From contig NZ_FNES01000004.1 of the NCBI RefSeq assembly GCF_900100195.1, forward strand, positions 1-64,000: a stretch of DNA of 64,000 nt, given 5' to 3'. Numbering within the stretch: the stretch's first letter is position 1; each line of letters starts with the position of its first letter. The position numbers were made by a program, and so were the translations under genes. Below the pieces are notes generated by a model that was given only the letters and a program-made list of their open reading frames with translations, did not search any database and was not told the origin of the DNA. The stretch is from Billgrantia gudaonensis. GTDB taxonomy: Bacteria > Pseudomonadota > Gammaproteobacteria > Pseudomonadales > Halomonadaceae. Of this stretch, positions 58,307 to 64,000 are shown piece by piece.

Positions 58307-59291
58307 GAAATTCACAGTCTTGGCATCCGCCTGCCTGGGGCTCGGCGGACCGAACGTCACCGGCCGACAGGCCGTCGACCAGGGACTCGGCAAAACGCAT
58401 GGCCGAGGGTAGCCCGCCCCAATGCCAATGACTGACGGGCACGATGAGGGGATCATGGCGGGTGACGGCAGGCCAGTGCTGCCAAAGGCCCTGACCCAGG
58501 AGACGAGACTGGGTGCCGACATCCGAGTAGGGGCTCTCCAGAAATAGCGCGCGTGCCTCTACCTCGAACAGCGACTCGGCGGACAGCGTGGCAATTCCCC
58601 ACCGACTGGTTTCCCCGTCCCAGGCATTGTCGATTCCTAGATCATTCAGGACCATGTCTTCTAGACTGCCGCGGCCGAATACGCGAGCGTGCCGTTCGTC
58701 CATCAGACGCAGTACGATCAGTGGCTCATCGAGCCTGCCGATGTAGTCCCTGAGTTCTCGAACGCGGGCGTCATAGCGGTTCAAGTAGCGCTGTGCCCCC
58801 GCTTCCGCCCCGATCAATTCGCCAAGCCACTGCGTTAACGCAATGAGGCGCTCCGAGAGAGAATCGCTCGTTCCGAAAAGGGAATATCGCTCAACTTCGG
58901 CGATACGACCCAGCATCCCCTCGAGGTTGGCGTGGGCAGGCGGAGATATCAGCACGCGGGTGGGAGCCAAGGCCTGGAGACGCTCGAAATTGGGCAAATG
59001 ACGATGTCCCAGCTCAACCACTCCGCGCATGACATCCGCATCACGACGCCACCGTCGATACCCCGCGACACCGCCCATCGCGATGGGCGGCGCATTCAGT
59101 GCCAGCAGCGTCTCACCGATGGCATAATCCAGCGTCACCGCCGCCTCACCCGGAAAGGTTTCCGGGGGCGAGGCCAGGAGCGGCGCAGACGACGGAACGA
59201 ATGCCCAGATCAGGGCACTGCAGACAGCCAGGCACCGCACGCCATGCCCGAAGGACACCAACCTCGCCGTGCATCCATTGATGGCCGCCAT
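58299..59291 (-). CDS. FhuD-like siderophore periplasmic binding protein (copy 2)
   Basis: A 330-aa binding protein: N-terminal export region (CLAVCSALIWAFVPSSAPLLA), then VTLDYAIGETLLALNAPPIAMGG, LGHRHLPNFERLQALAPTRVLISPP, LRLMDERHARVFGRGSLEDMVL and a C-terminal WGGLPSAMRFAESLVDGL. The same core motifs occur in copies 1 and 3. The start at 59291 directly follows the stop of the broken receptor; its ribosome-binding site is weak, so coupled translation with the receptor may be impaired by the receptor's frameshifts. It ends with a Cys-containing tail (GGCQDCEFHR). Confidence 0.87.
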   Translation of the reverse strand: MAAINGCTARLVSFGHGVRCLAVCSALIWAFVPSSAPLLASPPETFPGEAAVTLDYAIGETLLALNAPPIAMGGVAGYRRWRRDADVMRGVVELGHRHLPNFERLQALAPTRVLISPPAHANLEGMLGRIAEVERYSLFGTSDSLSERLIALTQWLGELIGAEAGAQRYLNRYDARVRELRDYIGRLDEPLIVLRLMDERHARVFGRGSLEDMVLNDLGIDNAWDGETSRWGIATLSAESLFEVEARALFLESPYSDVGTQSRLLGQGLWQHWPAVTRHDPLIVPVSHWHWGGLPSAMRFAESLVDGLSAGDVRSAEPQAGGCQDCEFHR

Positions 59292-59293
59292 GA

Positions 59294-61755
59294 TCAATAA
59301 CGATACCTCAGTGTTCCCTGGACGGTACGCTCCGTTCCCCAGTAACACCGAGCCGCATTGTTACACTCACCGATATACTCCTCGTCGAACAGGTTTTCCA
59401 CGTTCAGCCCCAGCTTCCAATTCTCGGCAAAGGGGTACCCCAGCGAGAAATCGGCAAGCGTCACGGCCTCCGTCTTCAGCTCGCCATAGGCAAGACTTGG
59501 GGCCGGATAGGCGTGCGAACTGCCGAGATAACGCAACCCAGCGCCGATCTCAACGCCATCCAGCGGGCCGTTCGTCACGTCTATAGTGGGCCCACAGCGA
59601 CGCCTGATGGCGTGGTACGCCTGCCACCTGATTGCCTTCATAGCGTGGGAAGGCCTCATCCTTGACGACCCGCGCGTCGGTATAGGTATAAGAGGCCGTC
59701 AAACGCAGGCCCTCAGAAAGTTCGCTGACCAGCTCGAACTCGAGACCCTGGGACTCCGTGCGCCCGATATTGCGATAGATGCCCTGGTTGGCGTCATAGT
59801 TCACGTCGTTCTTTTTGACGATATCGTACGCCGAGAGCGTCATGCTGGTATCAGTCTTAGGAACTTCATAACGCAAACCCAGCTCGTACTGACGCCCGGT
59901 GATCGGATCCAGCGCCTTGCCACTCGCTGCGGATACCTGGCGCGCCGGCACGAAGGTGTTCGAGTAGTTGAGGTAGGGAGACAACCCAGAATCGAACTGG
60001 TACATAAAGCCTATCTGACCGCTGAAAGCCTCGTCGGTCACCGAATAGCTGTCGTTGGGACTCAAGCGATTGTCGTATTCGGTCTTCGCCGAGTCGAACC
60101 GCCCCCCCCACCTGCATGATGGCCTTGCCCAGCTTGCTGTGCAGTTGGGTATACAAGCCAGTCAATTCCTGAACGTCTTCGCCATCCGAAGCACGGTCGG
60201 GAGTCTGTGGAGCCGAGCCCCACTTCGGGTCGAAAACATTGATCATCTGTGGGGCAGAAGTACCGATATCCTGCAACTGCGAGAACGACGTTCGATCGAA
60301 AGACACGCCTGCCAACCACGTATGCCGATGGGATTCATCGCCAAACCGCCCTACCAGGCGATTGTCGATGGCGAAAGTGGTGGATTCATTATCCCGATCA
60401 CGCCCGATGGCACCCACGACATCGCCGAAGCCATCACCCAGGAAACTCCACCAGACCTCCTTGCGCGCCACCTCGGAGCGCAAGTAGCGCGCATTCTGCT
60501 GGAAGTTCCAGCGATCGTTGAACGCATGCTCGTACTCGTAGCCCAGTGACCACACTTCGCGGTCGAACTGGTCCCACTCCGGATGCCCCAGGTTGGTGCT
60601 GCTATCCAGTTCGCCCGATGGGTGCGGCAACAGCGTACCCGCCGCCGGCAGCCCCAGCTGTATCTCGGTATCGTCCTTCTGATATGACCCCAGTAGCGTC
60701 AAGGTATCCTGGTCGCTCAGATAGAAGGTCAGCGAAGGTGCCAGATAGATGCGATCGTCGGAAACGCTGTCGGTCTGGGTAGCCGACTGCCGATGCAGCA
60801 AGACCACACGCCCCTCGACGGCTCCGTTACGATCTAGCGGTCCCGACACATCGACCGAGACCTGACGGCGATCATGGGTACCATAGCTGAGATTGAATTC
60901 ACCACGCGCTTCGGCGGTGGGTCGTTTGCTAACCAGGTTGACGATGCCACCGGGCACGTTTTCGCCATACAGCGCGGAGGTCGGCCCCTTGAAGACCTCC
61001 ACGCGCTCGAGCCCATAGGGTTCGGCCGATGTAGAGTAAGCATTGGGCTGAACCCGAAGGCCATCGCGATAGGTACCATACCCGTAGTCGCGCTGGTTCA
61101 TGCCACGGATGTAGAAGATATCGCCGGCGAGGCCATCGCCGACCGGGAAATCCGTGGTCGAAATACCGGGGACATAGCTCAGGATACTGCTCAAGGATCG
61201 GGCGTTCTGGTCTTCGATGCGCTCGCGGGTGACCACCGACACCGTGCGAGGCGTATCGGACAACGCGATATCGGCCTTGGTCGCCGCCAAACTACGCTGG
61301 GCCTGGTAGCCCTCATCAGGCCCCACGGCGGAACGCCCCAGCCAATCCGCCTCGACACGGACCAGCGGCAATTCTTCATCGGTCGACTGCCGTTCCAACC
61401 GATAGCTGCCATCGGCACGGCGCACTGGGGCGAGGCCGGTGCCGGCCAATAGCCGTTGCAGCCCCTCCTCCACACCATAGCTGCCTTGAAGACCGGCGGT
61501 TTGCTTGCCGGCGGTCAGCGTGGCATCGAAGGCGATCTCGATGTCGGCCATGACGGCAAAACGGTTGAGGGCCGTGTCGAGCTGCCCGGCTGCGATGGAA
61601 TAGCTTTGCTGGGTAGTCGCGCCCTGCCCTGCCGCGTCCTGCGCCAGCACAGTCGCTGGCAGGCCAACGGCCAGGCTACCGGCCAGCAGACTGCATTGAA
61701 TGGCTCGTGCCAGAGGCGTTCGTATGAAGCGTGAATGCGCTTTCTGTGTGGACAT
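59294..61755 (-). pseudogene. TonB-dependent transducing receptor (FpvA/FecA-type) with two frameshifts
   Basis: Read through, this encodes about 819 aa. It has a signal peptide, an STN signalling domain (YSIAAGQLDTALNRFAVMADI to APVRRADGSYRLERQ), a plug (SILSYVPGISTTDF, VEVFKGPTSALYGENVPGGIVNLV) and a barrel ending CYWGTERTVQGTLRYRY. Frameshift 1 is at a G8 tract (60102-60109 on the plus strand, C8): seven G's would restore GGRFDSAKTEYDNRLSPNDS. Frameshift 2 at about 59582 needs one base removed to join HY to DVTNGPLDG. The first frame runs on to 59866, giving a truncated product. It may be a pseudogene, phase-variable at the G tract, or carry sequencing errors. Confidence 0.85.
60102..60109. 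repeat. Homopolymer tract (G8 in the coding direction)
   Basis: Eight identical bases inside the barrel-coding part of the STN receptor. Loss of one base restores the reading frame at this point, so the tract is where frame is lost and a potential slippage switch. Confidence 0.9.
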
Positions 61756-61856
61756 GAAGGTTCCCGTTGAGTGATGCATTTTTCTGTGTCTGCACCCACT
61801 CTTCCGAACGAGAACGAGAATCCCTCAATATTTCATGAAAAATTTTTCGCCCTGCT

Positions 61857-62840
61857 TCAGCCCTCGTCTCGAGGCTGAATGGTGACCCACAGCGGCGTAC
61901 GGTAGACCACCTGCAGGGACAGCGCATCGGCGAGGCTGGCGAGGGCTCGATCGGTATCGCGCAGCGAGAACACGCCGCTCACCCGCAGGTCGGCCACTTC
62001 AGGGGCATAGCGCACCACCCCGTGGCGGTAACGCGCCAGTATCTCCACCATTTCGGCGACCCGCAGGCTTTCGGCCACCAACCGGCCCTCGAAACGTGCC
62101 AGCCGGCCGGTATCCAGAGGTTCGGGCGGCGTCACCCCATCGGCATTCATGGTGGCTTGCTGGCCGGCATCCAGCGTCACCCGTTCGGCATCGGCGCGCC
62201 GTCCCAACGCCACGCGCCCTTCGTAGACGGCAACCCGCGTACTCTCGGCCCGCTGGTGAACACTGAATCGTGTGCCGATCGGGTAGGAGGCCCCCTGCCG
62301 GGTCACCACGCTGAAGGGACGGTCGTCCGCGGCTTTTCCAGTGGTAACCAACACTTCGCCCCTCAGGAGATGGATGCGCCGTCGGTCGGCATCGAAGCTC
62401 ACATCGAGGGCGGTGTCGGTATCCAGGCGCAGCCGAGTGCCGTCGCTCAGCGTTACCTCGCGGCTCTCGCCGATGCCGGTGGCGTGCTCGGCGAACTGCC
62501 GCTGCCACTGGGGCGTACGCGAAAGCCCGAACCCGAGTCCGCCCAGCAGCATGGCCAGCCCGCCCCACTGCAGCAGGCCCCGACGCGAAACCTCGCGAGA
62601 AGACGAGAAGAGCTCGCTGCGCGCGGCATGACTCGGCAGCGAGGCCAGCCGACCGTCGATGGCCTGCAACTGCTGCCAGGCACGTTCATGCTCCGGCGAT
62701 TCGCGCCGCCAGCGCAGGCAGGCTTGGCGCTGCTCTTCGCTGACATCGTCGCTCCATAGCCGGGCCATCCACAGGCTGGCCTGTTCCAGCGCGACGGGGT
62801 CGAGGGACTCTCTGGAAGAATCGGCGGAAGTGCGGCTCAT
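61857..62840 (-). CDS. fecR: FecR-family anti-sigma/sigma regulator
   Basis: FecR-type inner-membrane regulator of 327 aa: an N-terminal cytoplasmic DUF4880 domain (ALEQASLWMARLWSDDVSEEQRQACLRWRRESPEHERAW), a transmembrane segment (LQWGGLAMLLGGLGFGL) after RR, the periplasmic FecR domain (GESREVTLSDGTRLRLDTDTALDV) and a C-terminal DUF4974-like region. It relays receptor occupancy to FecI. The ATG at 62840 overlaps the fecI stop (ATGA). It precedes the STN receptor by about 100 bp, the standard fecI-fecR-receptor order. Confidence 0.93.
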   Translation of the reverse strand: MSRTSADSSRESLDPVALEQASLWMARLWSDDVSEEQRQACLRWRRESPEHERAWQQLQAIDGRLASLPSHAARSELFSSSREVSRRGLLQWGGLAMLLGGLGFGLSRTPQWQRQFAEHATGIGESREVTLSDGTRLRLDTDTALDVSFDADRRRIHLLRGEVLVTTGKAADDRPFSVVTRQGASYPIGTRFSVHQRAESTRVAVYEGRVALGRRADAERVTLDAGQQATMNADGVTPPEPLDTGRLARFEGRLVAESLRVAEMVEILARYRHGVVRYAPEVADLRVSGVFSLRDTDRALASLADALSLQVVYRTPLWVTIQPRDEG

Positions 62841-63361
62841 GACGACGGCTCGCTCATGGCACGGTGGCAGACCAGCAGCGCCCTGGCGATGTACTTCTCC
62901 ACCGAAGAGACCGACACATTCAGCGCTTCGGCGATCTCCCGATAGCTCAGGCCATCCAGGCGACACATCAGAAACGCCCGGCGCGGCTTATCGGGAAGCT
63001 CGTGGAGCAGCGCATCGATCTCGACCAAGGCTTCGATGGTGAGCGCCTGCGCCTCCGGTGAAGGTGCCTGGGGCTCCGGAAGCAGGCTCAAGGTTTCCAG
63101 GTAGGCTGCCTCGATGCGTCGACGACGGTAGAGATCGATCACCAGTCCCTTGGCGATCTGCGTCAGGAAGCGGCGCGACTGCCCGGGCTCAGGCGCTTCA
63201 CCCCGGCGCAGTACGCGCAGATAGGTATCGTGGGCCAGGTCCGCCGCGGTATGGGAACAACCCAGCCGGGCTCTCTGCCAGCGCCTCAGCCAGCCATGAT
63301 GCTCGTTGTAGAGGGTATCGAAAGGCGTGCCTCGTCCCTGCGGTTGCTTGAGAGTGCCCAT
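62837..63361 (-). CDS. fecI: FecI-family ECF sigma factor
   Basis: An ECF sigma factor of 174 aa: region 2 in FDTLYNEHHGWLRRWQRARLGCSHTAADLAHDTYLRVLRR and FLTQIAKGLVIDLYRRRRIE, region 4 in LPDKPRRAFLMCRLDGLSYREIAEALNVSVSSVEKYIARALL. Iron-starvation sigma factors of this type transcribe the linked receptor gene once the receptor and FecR signal. A Fur-like site lies upstream. Confidence 0.94.
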   Translation of the reverse strand: MGTLKQPQGRGTPFDTLYNEHHGWLRRWQRARLGCSHTAADLAHDTYLRVLRRGEAPEPGQSRRFLTQIAKGLVIDLYRRRRIEAAYLETLSLLPEPQAPSPEAQALTIEALVEIDALLHELPDKPRRAFLMCRLDGLSYREIAEALNVSVSSVEKYIARALLVCHRAMSEPSS

Positions 63362-63424
63362 GACCCACCGTCATCGCATGATCCTGAGCGCCGTCAGCAG
63401 TGACGGCAACGCAATTCAAGCACG

Positions 63425-63448
63425 CTAGATGATAATGTTTCACATTAC
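63425..63448 (-). promoter_or_regulatory. Fur-like site upstream of fecI
   Basis: On the plus strand CTAGATGATAATGTTTCACA continues into TTAC. GATAATG and the following ACATTA are close to the Fur consensus hexamers. It is about 65 bp upstream of fecI, matching Fur control of fecI genes in related bacteria. Confidence 0.6.
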
Positions 63449-63484
63449 AACCACGGCTTACCAATATCGGCGGAGACGGCCGGT

Positions 63485-64000
63485 TCAGGACGAGGCGTCT
63501 ATCAGCACCGTCACGAGAGACTCGGCTAAGCGCATCGCCGAGGGAATGGCACCGAAAACCCAGAAGTCAGCATCGAGCAGGGTGACGCTGCCTGCTCGAA
63601 CGCTAGGTAGTTGTCCCCAGAGTTCGCTTCCCATGACCGCTGCCTGTGTAAGGCTCTTGCTCGGCAAATGCGACGTGTCAACAATGACGAAATGCGCGTC
63701 GATGTTGAATAGCTCACCGATGCCAACGATCGAAATCCCCCAGCGGCTGGACGGGCCATCCCAGGCGTTGCGCAGGCCGAGCCGCTCGAGCACGATGCCG
63801 GGCAGGCTGTTGCGCCCATAGATCCTGACGTGTCTCGCATCGAGGAACTGCACGAGCAACAATGGCTGCCGGAAGCTGGCCACCGTCTCATTGAGGCGGA
63901 TCATGCGTTCTTCCGCATCGGCAATCAACCGGCGTGCCTCTGACTCTCGCTCCGTATGCGCCCCGAGTTCTTTGGTGAAGACTCGCATCTTCTTCCAGCC
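63485..64000 (-). CDS. FhuD-like siderophore periplasmic binding protein (copy 3, partial)
   Basis: The C-terminal ~170 residues of a third FhuD-like protein; the N-terminus lies beyond the window. Motifs VQFLDARHVRIYGRNSLPGIVLERLGLRNAWDGPSSRWGIS and FWVFGAIPSAMRLAESLVTVLID are shared with copies 1 and 2. It is upstream of fecI on the same strand, separated by a 123-bp gap with a Fur-like site. What precedes it (possibly fhuC) cannot be seen. Confidence 0.87.
   Translation of the reverse strand, partial: GWKKMRVFTKELGAHTERESEARRLIADAEERMIRLNETVASFRQPLLLVQFLDARHVRIYGRNSLPGIVLERLGLRNAWDGPSSRWGISIVGIGELFNIDAHFVIVDTSHLPSKSLTQAAVMGSELWGQLPSVRAGSVTLLDADFWVFGAIPSAMRLAESLVTVLIDASS

Overview
The window is about 64 kb of GC-rich gammaproteobacterial chromosome. 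The intact tol-pal, ruv and tamAB clusters, the ubiG-mupP-yciK order and the overall protein style fit a Halomonadaceae member (Halomonas sensu lato). That assignment is inference from gene content; no rRNA or tRNA is present to confirm it. About 58 protein genes are supported. Housekeeping genes fill roughly 1-46 kb. An iron-uptake island fills roughly 46.9-64 kb.

Layout. An IS110-type transposase runs off the left edge (1-929), with a structured non-coding flank up to about 1.1 kb. Then come pepQ and a YheT-type hydrolase (+). A long minus-strand envelope block follows, in transcription order galU, a degenerate UDP-glucose dehydrogenase homologue, a coiled-coil membrane protein, tamA, tamB and msrA. 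Next are ubiG-mupP (+) and yciK (-). The minus-strand run aspS, yebC, ruvC, ruvA, ruvB, ybgC, tolQ, tolR, tolA, tolB, pal, cpoB lies between about 15.7 and 26.1 kb. From 26.6 to 34.2 kb there are small metabolic units: a 2-hydroxyacid dehydrogenase, a ribokinase/nucleoside hydrolase pair, acylphosphatase, a leucine-dehydrogenase-like enzyme, a YihY protein, an NMN adenylyltransferase-Nudix fusion and a HypT-like LysR regulator. From 34.3 to 44 kb are cls, class I fumarase, uvrB, an OsmC protein coupled to a small HMA-like protein, ygfZ, tatD and prfC. A one-carbon module (metF-like plus a Cys-rich MetV-like partner, divergent from folD) closes the housekeeping part.

Iron island. An IutA-like receptor, a PchR-like AraC regulator, an FhuA-like receptor and an FhuD-like binding protein lie on the plus strand. 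The minus strand then carries, in transcription order, fecI, fecR, an STN-domain transducing receptor broken by two frameshifts (one at a G8 tract), a second FhuD, fused FhuB, FhuF reductase and a YojI/PvdE-type exporter. A third FhuD-like protein is cut by the right edge. Fur-box-like sequences precede several units. No FhuC ATPase and no siderophore synthesis gene is visible, so the island looks built for taking up hydroxamate-type (xeno)siderophores.

Most notable for follow-up: a candidate Fur-controlled small RNA at about 52480-52577; the fhuD-fhuB-fhuF-yojI cassette, which could import, reduce and re-export siderophores; the broken G8-tract receptor with its sigma/anti-sigma pair; the MetF-MetV-like pair with divergent folD; and a UDP-glucose-dehydrogenase homologue lacking its catalytic cysteine, located between galU and tamAB.
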